Positions 37,201 through 45,337 of a stretch of DNA of 64,000 nt are shown here, in pieces. A program made the position numbers and the translations under genes. This DNA comes from Flavobacterium sp. 102 (GTDB taxonomy: Bacteria > Bacteroidota > Bacteroidia > Flavobacteriales > Flavobacteriaceae). Location: NCBI RefSeq assembly GCF_003634615.1, contig NZ_RBKX01000001.1, positions 1,054,001-1,118,000 on the forward strand, in the 5' to 3' direction. Under the pieces are notes generated by a model. That model did not search any database. It was not told where the DNA came from and was given only the letters and a program-made list of their open reading frames with translations. Numbering within the stretch: position 1 is the stretch's first letter; every line of letters begins with the position of its first letter.

Positions 37201-37712
37201 CTGTAGGGGTTGCTTAAATAATAATAAAAGTTAATATTGTTAGATTCTGTGTGAAACCAAGCGGTGTCAACATAAAAATCGGGAACGCTGTCATTATCAA
37301 ATATCAGCAACACATAGGATGCAGTTGCATTGAGAGTATTGCCTGAAGTAACAGTTCCTGTAATAAATAACTCTTCATTGTTTTCTATTGTCGAATCGTT
37401 TGTTGTGGCAATATTGAGCGTTGTAGTGCCAAATAATTGACCGGCAGGTATTGTGACAGTAGCAGTTATTGGAGTATAATCTGAAATATCTGCAGATTCC
37501 GGAGAGGTTGTCACATTGATAACCGTATTGGTGGCACTAACACTGTTAAGTTTAACATTAAATGAAAAAGTACTTCCTTCTATAACCGTAGCACTACTGT
37601 TTAAGCTGTAAAAAGAAACGAACGGATTTTGTGCCATCGAGAGGTTAAAAAACAATCCGAAAACCAAAATAATTAATAGTCTTAAAGGCGAAGTTGAGAT
37701 AGCTTTTTTCAT
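34275..37712 (-). CDS. Large T9SS surface protein with Calx-beta repeats
   Basis: 1145 aa. Signal peptide (LLIILVFGLFFNLSMAQ). Four Calx-beta modules in residues ~25-480, each with VIEGSTFSFNVKL, TTIPAGQ and DDTLDEPFESF-like acidic Ca-binding turns. A central region with conserved-repeat (DUF11-like) segments (IGDIITYQFHVANIGNAPITNIV) follows, then a SYDPNEKTESHGG...YTIKFENTGTANAINVKVTD module, and a C-terminal type A T9SS sorting domain (FHPNPVKNILTISN...LTSGIYLIKV). A calcium-stabilised surface adhesin or matrix protein is likely. Monocistronic on the minus strand. Confidence 0.9.
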   Translation of the reverse strand: MKKAISTSPLRLLIILVFGLFFNLSMAQNPFVSFYSLNSSATVIEGSTFSFNVKLNSVSATNTVINVTTSPESADISDYTPITATVTIPAGQLFGTTTLNIATTNDSTIENNEELFITGTVTSGNTLNATASYVLLIFDNDSVPDFYVDTAWFHTESNNINFYYYLSNPYSSDVVINWATTTGTAGSSDFTAINTTTSIQAGQSSGLLTIYLTDDALPESDEIFTLTGTVTSGNTTNLSATSIVTIRDNDTTPTLSINTSGYAPYEGNNYSFNASLDRPFNSDVVVQITTADGTAGSSDYTAINTTKTIPAGNTSVLVSIPITDDTLDEPFESFSVIGTVTSGNTTNPSVTSTVNITDNDGLPDAYFLTSYDASNVDFSTVEEGQNARFGIGLTHARNTDTVIQITSSNGTAGSADYTSFTTSITIPEGQTHFYSNNLAVPTILDQLQETDETFSLTATLSPGITFNNTYIHTVTILDNYNVNAKFDNVDSVAEVGTTFSLLANDTLHGLPLNASDVSITLAPNTLGITVNSQGVISIPSNLEIGYYELSYTICEVANPANCDTASISLQVKPPLEVTYNLIYSDYNGDGYTSVGDIITYQFHVANIGNAPITNIVSDYAYNLNIIGGPIANLNAGQTDTTTFTAIHIITQDDINFGYYQGDNNQDQGPSFVGNYYGYSVTDWSQIQNPFTLNISDGIKLKAFVDTNANGVQDGVEINFPLGHFNYEINNNGTIHNLYTTPFYLYESNPTTTYDLTYQVDSDYAANNICSVSYPNVTVAPGSGITTYNFPIITTPYQDLSVNMHNYGADPRPGFLYYSYITYTNNSNLPFPSGTLTFTNDTAVSIVTVSDGNAVVTSTGFTFNFVNLQPYETRTFWVQMTIPNIPTVNLGQTLTNTVSITLPAGDILPLNNTSNLTETIVGSYDPNEKTESHGGRIVQSSFSANDYLTYTIKFENTGTANAINVKVTDVLAAELDETSIKMVTASHTYALERINNTLTWNFFGIDLPPSVPNTNIGHGYIVFQIKPKPDYAIGDIINNTANIYFDFNPAIVTDPCLTEFVQSLDNETFAFTNFSFHPNPVKNILTISNETIIDEIEITSVLGQKIKSIKANNLQAEIDLSELTSGIYLIKVSSVGQEKTIKIIKD

Positions 37713-37789
37713 GTTTGTTAGGTTTTATGTAAGATAGAGACTAAAAATTGAAAAAGGTTGCTTCGATTTAAAAAAAATAGTACAAAAAT

Positions 37790-38227
37790 TTATTTCAAAT
37801 ACAAACAATGATTTGAATAATCAATAATTGCTTTGCCTTCTAATAAAACATCGGCACCGATAATTCCATCAACGGCTTTGGCTTTGTATTGTTGTAAAGC
37901 TTCATTTACATGCGTCATGTCGAAAATAACCAAGTGAAATTCCTCGGTTTTCCAGCGACCTATTTTCAAAGCATTGTTTTTAGCCAATTGTGTAAACATA
38001 CCCGTAGCGCCTGCACCGGAAGCTTTTGTTTTTGATTTTTTGGCTTTCAAATTAAAGCGTTCAATACTCTCAAAACCTACACAACTATTAGAAGCGCCGG
38101 TATCGAGGATGAAATTTCCGGAAATGCCGTTAATACTTGCCTTAATCAATAAATGTTGCGTTTTTGAAACTTTAAAATTGATTTTTTTATACTTGTTTTT
38201 TTTGAGAATTTTTTGAAAGTCTTCCAT
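37790..38227 (-). CDS. Retropepsin-like aspartic protease
   Basis: 145 aa, single-domain clan AA protease that would act as a dimer. Catalytic motif FILDTGASNS with Asp42; the second family motif VDGIIGADVL is near residue 115. There is no signal peptide or membrane segment, so it is probably cytoplasmic, unlike the two gene products upstream. It starts 6 bp after the CHAT gene and is the last gene of a three-gene operon. Substrate unknown. Confidence 0.9.
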   Translation of the reverse strand: MEDFQKILKKNKYKKINFKVSKTQHLLIKASINGISGNFILDTGASNSCVGFESIERFNLKAKKSKTKASGAGATGMFTQLAKNNALKIGRWKTEEFHLVIFDMTHVNEALQQYKAKAVDGIIGADVLLEGKAIIDYSNHCLYLK

Positions 38228-38233
38228 AATAAT

Positions 38234-40804
38234 TTAATCGAATGGCTGAAAGGGTTTGTTTTTTTTTCTGAAAAGTATTTTCCACAACAATAATAAACCA
38301 ATTAATCCTCCCAATAAAGAAAACCATAAAAAATAATTAGCGTTTGATGGTTTTTCTAATGTTCCATAATAGACAAAGGAAGCCCAATAATAAGGAGATT
38401 TTTTGGCATTGGGTATGGCATCATCTTTTAAGAAATCAATTTTTGCCTGATGATTGGCGTCAAAATACGACTGTCCTTTTTTTAAATTGGCATAAAATTT
38501 TTCCATTAAAACCGAGGTCGTAAAGTCGTTTACTTTCCAAAGTGAAAATAGCAAATTTTGAGCACCGGCAAATTGAAATCCACGGGCAACACTCATCGCG
38601 CCTTCTGCTTTATAGAGTTTGCCGATACCGGTCTCGCAAGCACTTAAAACCACTAAATTGGGCTTTAGGTTCAGATTGTAAAGTTCGGAATACAAAACTT
38701 CCTGATCATAAAATTTGATGCTGGCGGGTTCTATAATATCGCCCGATGAAGCATGCGTTGAAAGATGAAGTATCGAATAATTGGCGGCACTTATTTTAAA
38801 ATTTTCGAAAGTTGCCTTTTGATTGTCCAAATATTTCCCTTTAAAATTGTCTTGTAAATGGTTGAGTTCTTTTTTGGAAAAAGTCAATTCCAGATTGGTT
38901 TTTTCAAATAAGGGAAACACACCCAAAATACTTTCTGTTTGGTGTTGAAGAGGAATCGCGTTGAGATAAAAATCAGCCGAATTGTTATAGCCAATGCTAT
39001 AATCATACAACATATATTGCATTTTGGTAAAATTTACTGTAGCCGTTTTTTGGGTAACTAATGCTTCAAAAGGTAAAAAATTCAAAATGCCATCGGGAAT
39101 AATGATGAGATTTTTATAGGAAGATTTTATAGGAAGATTTAAGAAGTTGTAAGCATCATTTGAAGAACGATTGAATTGCGACGGGTTTTCTGAAATTGAT
39201 TTGGAATCATTGAAAAAGCCTATAAATTGTAAGAGTTTCGAAGTAACGGCATCTTCATTTCTGATTGATGCTAATCCGATTTTACCATTGTTTAACGTAA
39301 AGACATACAGGTGTTTTGTACCCATAAAATATTCGACTAAAATGGTTTTGTCTTTTTCCAATTTGGAGAATAAGTCATTGATTTTTATAACGGATTCGGT
39401 TGTTTGGGTTTCTTTACTTCGTTCCGATTTTAACAAAAGCATCAACTCATTTCGCTTTTTTATCGCTTCATTAATCTTAGAAATATTGGCCAAATCCAAT
39501 TTTTGTTGCTCTTTGACAATAATAGTATTCCAGTTTTGAAGCTGTTCTAAAATTATTTTTTCGGTTCTTGTATTGTTTTTTGCTTCTGACAACGATTGTT
39601 TTAAAACAGCAGCTTTTGTTCGTTCGGAAAGTAAAAATGCACTTTCGATATAACTGATTTTCTGTTCTTTTTGATAAAGCGAATGGTAGATTTCGATGCA
39701 CTTTTCGGTACGGTTTCGATTTCGAATTTGGGTGATGATTTTCGAATTTTCATATACCAAAAGCGCTTGGAATAGACCTTCAATGTGAAAAGACAAAGCA
39801 TAACTTTCCAAGGCTTTTTGGGGTTGCTTTTGCCTTAAAAAAATTTCAGCTTGTAAGTCTAAAGCGTCGAGCAATGTGGTTTCCGCATAAAGCGAATTCT
39901 TTTGGGGAATTACTCTTTTATCATAACTCGGAATTAAGGTTTGAAAAACTTTGTAAATGGCGTTTTGTGCTTGAGATATTTGGTTGTTTTGATAGTATAA
40001 AAAAGCTTCGTCATAATTGAGTTTTGCTATAGCGCGTAGAGAATTTCGGTCGTTTATCAGAAATGTTTCTTTAGCTTTTTCAAATAACTTCAAATCATTG
40101 TTAAGCAGCGCTGCGTTTCTGTAGGCGTTGGATAATGATTCGTTTTGGTCTAAATTTTTTAAAAAACCAATAGAGATTTCATAACAAGTCGCTGCTTTTT
40201 TACGATTATTCGAAGCCAAATAATTATTGCCTAAATTGTTCCAAAGCATGCCTTTTTGAGTATTGGACATTTTTTCGGAAGAAAGCGTTTTTTCTACTAA
40301 TTGGATGGCTTCTAAATATTTTCCGGACGACAGGTAAACATTCGATAAATTTAGAATTGAAGCAAATTTATTGGCTTGATTGTTTTCAATATTGGCTATA
40401 AAGTAATATTGTTTGATGACGTTTTCGGCATTGTCATAATCGCCGATTATCGTGTATAAATTCCCTAAAGGTTTTAAGCAGGATTCGGTAATATCATAGT
40501 TTGTCAGTTTGTTTTTTTGAAATATTTGCCAAGCTTTTTCATAGCTTTTTAGTGCTTTTTGCGTTTGTCCAAATTGATTTTGATAATAGGCTTTGTTGCA
40601 GTTTAAAATGACAAAAGCCAAGAGTTCGGGTTTTGATTTTGGATGAAAGCTTAGTGCTAATGTCTCTAATTTTTTTAATGATGCTTTGTTAGGATCGGCG
40701 ACAAAAGCATCTACGGAATTATAGATTTTATCCTCTAAACTTGTAGTTGTACTTTGTGAAAAAGCCCATTGTGTCAGCAACAAGATAAAGACTATTTTAC
40801 GCAT
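38234..40804 (-). CDS. TPR-CHAT protein: exported, membrane-anchored caspase-like protease
   Basis: 856 aa. Signal peptide (MRKIVFILLLTQWAFS), TPR array at about 20-420, and a helical region (LEQLQNWNTIIVKEQQKLD...). The CHAT domain at about 500-800 has the catalytic pair visible: His684 in LHLSTHASSGD and Cys723 in VVLSACETGIG, with GAMSVARGFQFAGAQNLLFSLWKVND. A membrane helix near the C-terminus (YFLWFSLLGGLIGLLLLWKIL) has a basic tail. Orientation places the TPR and CHAT domains in the periplasm. The 14-bp and 6-bp gaps to its neighbours indicate one operon. Confidence 0.93.
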   Translation of the reverse strand: MRKIVFILLLTQWAFSQSTTTSLEDKIYNSVDAFVADPNKASLKKLETLALSFHPKSKPELLAFVILNCNKAYYQNQFGQTQKALKSYEKAWQIFQKNKLTNYDITESCLKPLGNLYTIIGDYDNAENVIKQYYFIANIENNQANKFASILNLSNVYLSSGKYLEAIQLVEKTLSSEKMSNTQKGMLWNNLGNNYLASNNRKKAATCYEISIGFLKNLDQNESLSNAYRNAALLNNDLKLFEKAKETFLINDRNSLRAIAKLNYDEAFLYYQNNQISQAQNAIYKVFQTLIPSYDKRVIPQKNSLYAETTLLDALDLQAEIFLRQKQPQKALESYALSFHIEGLFQALLVYENSKIITQIRNRNRTEKCIEIYHSLYQKEQKISYIESAFLLSERTKAAVLKQSLSEAKNNTRTEKIILEQLQNWNTIIVKEQQKLDLANISKINEAIKKRNELMLLLKSERSKETQTTESVIKINDLFSKLEKDKTILVEYFMGTKHLYVFTLNNGKIGLASIRNEDAVTSKLLQFIGFFNDSKSISENPSQFNRSSNDAYNFLNLPIKSSYKNLIIIPDGILNFLPFEALVTQKTATVNFTKMQYMLYDYSIGYNNSADFYLNAIPLQHQTESILGVFPLFEKTNLELTFSKKELNHLQDNFKGKYLDNQKATFENFKISAANYSILHLSTHASSGDIIEPASIKFYDQEVLYSELYNLNLKPNLVVLSACETGIGKLYKAEGAMSVARGFQFAGAQNLLFSLWKVNDFTTSVLMEKFYANLKKGQSYFDANHQAKIDFLKDDAIPNAKKSPYYWASFVYYGTLEKPSNANYFLWFSLLGGLIGLLLLWKILFRKKNKPFQPFD

Positions 40805-40818
40805 AGCATCTTATAGGA

Positions 40819-42822
40819 TTAAAACTTCCAAATGGCATAAAATTGCCAGTAATTAAAATCCTTTTCAAAGTTTGCATAATACCGGATTCCAACGCTCGGG
40901 CCTATCCTGGCAAAGCCAAAAGTCACATCGGCAAATAAACTGGTCTGCATTTTTTCGAAGGCTTTTGTTGTGGTTTTTTGGGTTGAATCATTTCTCAAAC
41001 TTTCGATTTCTTCACCTGCTCGTGGTGGATTTTGATTGAAATCGGGCGCATAATAGCGTTTGGTTTGATTGATTTCTGTAGTGTTGTTCAGGGAAACTGA
41101 AAATTGCGGACCAACACCAATACCAATATAATTGTTGATATTGTACCTCAGGGAAATCGGAACCACATCCGCCAACTTTCGGGTGGTTTTAGTACTCGAT
41201 GTTGTTTGTTCAAAACCGGTATCGTAAACCGTTCCGATGCTCGTTATAACCGGCGGATTGAATTGCACTTGTTGAAAACCGGATTGGCTCGAAAAACTGC
41301 TTTCAAAATAGTTGTAATACAATTCGGCTTGCCAATAAAAGCGATATGATTTGTAAGGTGAAACAGTAACGCCTACAAAATAACTTTTGGCATTTTCTTG
41401 ATCATTAAACAAATTGTATCCCGTTTTGGCACCAATGGATATTCCCGGAAGAAATCGGGTTGTGGCATAATTGGTGATGACAGGTTCGTTTTTATCAAAT
41501 ATAATGGCCGTGCGGCTTCGCGTAGTTTGTTTGTGAAAATCCTTGGCAAACTTCATGGTGTATTTTACAAAACCTTTGGTGGAATCTTTTTCGGTCACAT
41601 TTTTTTGATTGCTTCCCGGAATGTAAATATTTTTGAAGGTAAAATGGATTTGCTTTTGCTTAATAATCGTGTCCAGACAACTGTAGTTTACTTCTTCATC
41701 TTTTGGACAAATAGGGCATTTTGGATAACTGTCTACAATTTTCAGCGTTTTTTTGTCAAACATATCCGGAATATCAGTCTCTAGCCGAATGGTTCTGGCC
41801 GGACCTTCGCCATCGTTTTGGAATCGAGTTTTGAAGTTTAAGGTTTTCAATCGCACCAAGCGATAATTCATAAACATACCATTGCTAGACATTTTATTGG
41901 GATCATGTGACGTTACAATTTCCATTTCAAGGGTTTTCTTTTTGTGGTTTTTGTAATTTCTGTCAGGTACATAAACGCCACGCATTCTAACGGTTGCGCT
42001 TGTGTCTTTGATCATTTCGGGCTTGGTTTTGAAAGTAAAAAAGGCATTTCGGGTCTCGTTGGGATTCATTTTGTCAAATTCAAAAATAATTACTTTTCTG
42101 AATAATGATTTGCTTTCCAATAAAGTTAGATCGAGATTTTCTTCGTTTTCCGAAATGGTGTGGTTACTGATAAAGTCATTTGTTGCAGATGCGATAAATG
42201 TTTTCTCATCATTTAATTCATCGGAACAGGCAAAACCATCTTCAAAAACTTCTTTTTCGCCAAAATGAGTGCGGAATTCTACCAATTCGAAATTGTCATT
42301 TTTGAATTCTTTGTCGTTATAAAAAAGATATAATTTTCCGTTCGCTACATAATCTAGAGGATTTTTATAACTCATCACGATAATCATTTCTTCTTCAGGA
42401 ATGGGTTCGCGGTTGGCAAATATTTTATAGGCTGTCGTATCGGCTAAAGACGCTATTTCAGTAAAGTTAGTATCTGTAATTTCAGTAATGGCTACTGATT
42501 TCGGACGGGTTTTTGGCGGTTTTCCATTATCATAATTATTAGTTACAGATAAGTTTATTTTGTATTCGCCTTTCTTTTTGTAAGTGTGTTTCGGAGTTGG
42601 TTCTTTACTGTACCGGCCATCGCCCATTTCCCAGAAGTAAGTAAAATTGGCTTTGGGTGCACCGGCAATTTGGATTAACGGTGGCGTTTCTGATTGGAGT
42701 AAAACCTGATTGTTTTTTTGATCGTAAACAATAGTGGCTTTTCGGGTGACAGTATCTTTGACCTTAGTTTGCGAATAAGAAAAAGTGGTGACCAAAAACA
42801 ATAGTAAAAGTAACTTTCTCAT
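40819..42822 (-). CDS. PKD-domain protein with C-terminal outer-membrane beta-barrel
   Basis: 667 aa. Signal peptide MRKLLLLLFLVTTFSYSQ; a PKD domain at about 40-115 (FTYFWEMGDGRYSKEPTPKHTYKKKGEYKINLSVTN). A middle region follows with a HDPNKMSSNG segment and four cysteines (CPICPKDEEVNYSC), and a ~200-residue C-terminal barrel (LPGISIGAKTGYNLF, YRFYWQAELYYNYF, IGPSVGIRYYANF, WQFYAIWKF). It likely sits in the outer membrane with its PKD domain outward or periplasmic. First gene of the operon with the CHAT and retropepsin genes. Confidence 0.82.
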   Translation of the reverse strand: MRKLLLLLFLVTTFSYSQTKVKDTVTRKATIVYDQKNNQVLLQSETPPLIQIAGAPKANFTYFWEMGDGRYSKEPTPKHTYKKKGEYKINLSVTNNYDNGKPPKTRPKSVAITEITDTNFTEIASLADTTAYKIFANREPIPEEEMIIVMSYKNPLDYVANGKLYLFYNDKEFKNDNFELVEFRTHFGEKEVFEDGFACSDELNDEKTFIASATNDFISNHTISENEENLDLTLLESKSLFRKVIIFEFDKMNPNETRNAFFTFKTKPEMIKDTSATVRMRGVYVPDRNYKNHKKKTLEMEIVTSHDPNKMSSNGMFMNYRLVRLKTLNFKTRFQNDGEGPARTIRLETDIPDMFDKKTLKIVDSYPKCPICPKDEEVNYSCLDTIIKQKQIHFTFKNIYIPGSNQKNVTEKDSTKGFVKYTMKFAKDFHKQTTRSRTAIIFDKNEPVITNYATTRFLPGISIGAKTGYNLFNDQENAKSYFVGVTVSPYKSYRFYWQAELYYNYFESSFSSQSGFQQVQFNPPVITSIGTVYDTGFEQTTSSTKTTRKLADVVPISLRYNINNYIGIGVGPQFSVSLNNTTEINQTKRYYAPDFNQNPPRAGEEIESLRNDSTQKTTTKAFEKMQTSLFADVTFGFARIGPSVGIRYYANFEKDFNYWQFYAIWKF

Positions 42823-42857
42823 AATCTAAAGGTTTGGTTAGGTTTATATAAAAGTAA

Positions 42858-42888
42858 GAAAAAGTGATGAACCAGTCACCACTTTTTC
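42858..42888. terminator. Hairpin between lipoprotein gene and PKD gene
   Basis: 9-bp stem gaaaaagtg / cactttttc (42858-42866, 42880-42888). It is a plausible minus-strand terminator for the lipoprotein gene that ends at 42912, separating it from the PKD-CHAT operon. Confidence 0.65.
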
Positions 42889-42911
42889 AAGCTAATTAGT
42901 AATTGTTAAAT

Positions 42912-43892
42912 TTAAGGCAAACTATTTATCGCAGCTACTAATTGGGCTTCGCTTCCCACAGTAGTTTCAGACAAGGTGAAGGTGTAAACATCTCCGGCAG
43001 CAATTGTGGCACTTTTGATAGCATATCTCCATTGTCCGTTTTCTTCGGTTACAAAAATCACATGACATTCTAATCCTATTGGAATTTGGCCATAATGTTC
43101 AGAAAATTGGTCCGTTGTGTCATTGTAAGTATCCAGTTTTGCCAGTGCATTTGCTTCTCCGTCGTAGTGTAAATAAATGGCACTGTTTTCAAAGTGGTAA
43201 CCAGTTGGCGCTTCAGCCAATATAGTAGTTCTTGGTCTTGGATCGCTGTAAAAACGATCGACATTGGTCCATCCAAAAGCATTAAAGAAAGCATAGTAAG
43301 GTGCGTTAGCGCCGGTTCCTTCAACGAAAATATTGTTTTGTCCGGCCGGATTTTGATCTTGTCTGTCCCAATCTAAATTTCCGTCTTCGTCAATGGTTCC
43401 GTCCCAAAGTGTCATTCCGGTATCAGCACCGCCGGTTAAAGTGGATGGAATTAATAATTGGATAGGGCAAGTGATTTCTAAATCAACTCCGTCTTGAGTG
43501 GCATTGATGTAAAATTCTCCACCCGAAATGAGCAATGTCATATCGCCATTTGGCATTCTGCCCATAGTCGTTTTGTCGGTTACCAGCATAGTGCCTCCGT
43601 CAAACAATTCGGCATATTCAATGGCTACATTTCCGGTTACAGGGTTTCCGTTTTTAGTAAGACATGCGCCGTTTATCGTAAATTGAACGCCTTTGTCTGA
43701 AGTAAAAGAAGTACTTCCGTTTTCAGCAACTAGTGTAAAATTTTGAGTGATGTTGTCTAAAGCGGCTTGTTTAAGGTTGTTGAATTCTGGTGCGCTTGGA
43801 ATGTGATTGCCTTCGGCGGAGTCGTCTGAACAACTAACCATTGCAAATGAAGCTAATAATACTAATCCGAGGTTTTTTAAATTTGTTTTCAT
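42912..43892 (-). CDS. Hypothetical lipoprotein
   Basis: 326 aa. Lipoprotein signal MKTNLKNLGLVLLASFAMVSCSDD with Cys21 followed by Ser-Asp-Asp. Beta-rich body with segments GVQFTINGACLTKNGNPVTGNVAIEYAELFDGG and CPIQLLIPSTLTGGADTGMTLWDG, reminiscent of carboxypeptidase-regulatory-like folds; no catalytic motif. It is preceded by copy A of the 32-nt promoter-like motif, with a leader of roughly 30 nt. Function unknown. Confidence 0.83.
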   Translation of the reverse strand: MKTNLKNLGLVLLASFAMVSCSDDSAEGNHIPSAPEFNNLKQAALDNITQNFTLVAENGSTSFTSDKGVQFTINGACLTKNGNPVTGNVAIEYAELFDGGTMLVTDKTTMGRMPNGDMTLLISGGEFYINATQDGVDLEITCPIQLLIPSTLTGGADTGMTLWDGTIDEDGNLDWDRQDQNPAGQNNIFVEGTGANAPYYAFFNAFGWTNVDRFYSDPRPRTTILAEAPTGYHFENSAIYLHYDGEANALAKLDTYNDTTDQFSEHYGQIPIGLECHVIFVTEENGQWRYAIKSATIAAGDVYTFTLSETTVGSEAQLVAAINSLP

Positions 43893-43922
43893 GATTTCTA
43901 ATTTTAAATTTGTTTTTATAAT

Positions 43923-43954
43923 GTTATATCAACTGCGTTTTTAATTTGGTACCC
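43923..43954 (-). promoter_or_regulatory. ECF-type promoter motif, copy A
   Basis: Minus strand: GGGTACCAAA, then 13 bases, then TTGATATAAC (total about 32 nt). It lies 31 bp before the ATG of the 326-aa lipoprotein gene. Same blocks and spacing as copies B, C and D. Confidence 0.75.
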
Positions 43955-43991
43955 TTTGTTCTGAATTATTTTTAAATTATTTTTCAATCTA

Positions 43992-44591
43992 TTAATAGTA
44001 GGCAAAATCGATGTAAGGAATTCCCATATTTACCAGCGGTCCGCCGTTTTGATAAAAGTTGGCTCCGGTAATCGTCATGATGCCAAAACTCTGCGGAAAA
44101 CTTACCAAAGCGCCTGGTTGATTGACTACTCGCCCGATGATGTTCGCAAAATTGTTTCCGGCATTGGCTAACAAAATCGTTCTTCTGATGGTGTACGGTT
44201 GATTGGCAATAATTAATGTTGGCGTTATTGAAACGTAGCTGGTGTTGGCAGAAGTGAAAACATGGCTTCCGGCATAAATTACAGTGTTGGTGTTAACATC
44301 AACAATTTCCATTAAATATGGCGTAGCGGCAATCGCAGGCTGACTTTGATATCCAATACTGCAAATGGTTTTCGTTTGTGAAAAGGTAAATGTGTATTCA
44401 TGGATTTCAGTATCAAACGTGTTAGTGTTTTGATGGCCGGGAAGTGCAACTACATTGCCATACAATTGATTAAAAATGGTATTGGTAGCACTGCACGGAG
44501 GATTCGGTAACGGATTGGTTCCGTTGGAGCAACTGCTTAGGATTATTCCAAATAGGAATAAGGTTGCGATGGTTTTTACATTTGAATTCAT
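43992..44591 (-). CDS. Hypothetical lipoprotein
   Basis: 199 aa with lipoprotein signal MNSNVKTIATLFLFGIILSSCSNG (Cys21). The mature part is beta-rich (VIYAGSHVFTSANTSYVSITPTLIIANQPYTI) with no known motif. The -20 to -60 region holds copy B of the 32-nt motif. Function unknown. Confidence 0.8.
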   Translation of the reverse strand: MNSNVKTIATLFLFGIILSSCSNGTNPLPNPPCSATNTIFNQLYGNVVALPGHQNTNTFDTEIHEYTFTFSQTKTICSIGYQSQPAIAATPYLMEIVDVNTNTVIYAGSHVFTSANTSYVSITPTLIIANQPYTIRRTILLANAGNNFANIIGRVVNQPGALVSFPQSFGIMTITGANFYQNGGPLVNMGIPYIDFAYY

Positions 44592-44632
44592 AATTTCTAT
44601 TTTTTTATTGTTGTTAATTTTTGTTTTATACA

Positions 44633-44664
44633 GTTATATCAACTGGTGTTTTAATTTGTTACCC
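44633..44664 (-). promoter_or_regulatory. ECF-type promoter motif, copy B
   Basis: Minus strand GGGTAACAAA, N12, then a block ending TTGATATAAC, 42 bp before the start codon of the 199-aa lipoprotein gene. It differs from copy C only in the spacer and flanks. Confidence 0.78.
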
Positions 44665-44675
44665 TTTATGCTGAA

Positions 44676-44810
44676 TTATTTTTTAAATTCGGCACTTTGG
44701 ATGATTTTAAAGTTCAAAATGGCGCCGGTACTTACTAGTTCAATCATTTTTTTGGCCTGACCTTCAGAATCTGAAAATCCTTTTGCCGTTCCGGAATTTG
44801 TAGTTACTTC
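44676..44810 (-). pseudogene. Remnant second repeat downstream of the 102-aa gene, cut off by an in-frame TGA
   Basis: Reading on past the TGA (44811-44813) in the same frame gives 44 more codons, EVTTNSGTAKGFSDSEGQ and AKKMIELVSTGAILNFK, ending EFKK and TAA. This matches the upstream protein's NYSGTAKSLSEAKKMIELVAIGEVILDRK. So it is either a decayed second repeat of one two-repeat protein, or a 3' remnant of a tandem paralogue. It has no start codon of its own. Confidence 0.72.
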
Positions 44811-45119
44811 TCAAAAGTATAATCTCACTTTATCAGCCGATATATCTTCTCTTACTTGAAAAAAGCTTTCGATCTTTCTGTCAAGAATTACTTCTCCAAT
44901 AGCCACTAGTTCAATCATTTTTTTGGCTTCTGACAGTGATTTCGCAGTTCCTGAATAATTGCTTTGGTTTGTTTTTACAGTCCAATCATATACTTCTGTA
45001 ATTTGATCTCTTGTTAAAGTTGTTGTTTCAATAGTGTTTGAACTTGTTGTTACTGTTGCAGCATTGCTATTTGAAAATGATAATGCTACGATTGCTAATG
45101 TTAAAAATGTTGTTTTCAT
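44811..45119 (-). CDS. Small secreted protein of unknown function
   Basis: 102 aa with signal peptide MKTTFLTLAIVALSFSNSNA, a Thr-rich linker and a compact helical/beta module (DQITEVYDWTVKTNQSNYSGTAKSLSEAKKMIELVAIGEVILDRKIESFF). It is the nearest minus-strand gene to the ECF sigma gene, divergent from it, and has two copies of the 32-nt motif upstream (C and D). An in-frame continuation after its stop encodes a second copy of the module. Confidence 0.75.
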   Translation of the reverse strand: MKTTFLTLAIVALSFSNSNAATVTTSSNTIETTTLTRDQITEVYDWTVKTNQSNYSGTAKSLSEAKKMIELVAIGEVILDRKIESFFQVREDISADKVRLYF

Positions 45120-45170
45120 GATTTCTAAGTTTTTAATGTTTTTTAAAATTGTTTGATTCTGTTTTCTATT

Positions 45171-45202
45171 GTTATATCAATTCGTGTTTTGATTTGTTAC
45201 CC
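45171..45202 (-). promoter_or_regulatory. ECF-type promoter motif, copy C
   Basis: Minus strand GGGTAACAAA, N12, block ending TTGATATAAC; 52 bp before the ATG of the 102-aa secreted protein. Exactly 32 nt, as in copies A, B and D. Confidence 0.78.
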
Positions 45203-45261
45203 ATGATTCCGAATTTTTTTTTAGAATCTTTTTAAAACAGTATATTGATGAACTTTATAAC

Positions 45262-45293
45262 CTTATATCAATGACCTTAAAACTTTGTTACCC
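45262..45293 (-). promoter_or_regulatory. ECF-type promoter motif, copy D
   Basis: Minus strand GGGTAACAAA, N12-13, TTGATATAAG, only 45 bp upstream of the ECF sigma start but facing away from it. It could be a distal second promoter for the small secreted gene or a divergent autoregulatory element. Confidence 0.68.
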
Positions 45294-45337
45294 TAATCGG
45301 GTTATTTTTTTTAAATTAGCCAATAAACCAGGGAATT

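Noticed and set aside
38234..40804. CRISPR-associated caspase (type III-E) idea for the CHAT gene
   Set aside because: No repeat array and no cas gene are in the window; the protein is exported, unlike the CRISPR-linked type.
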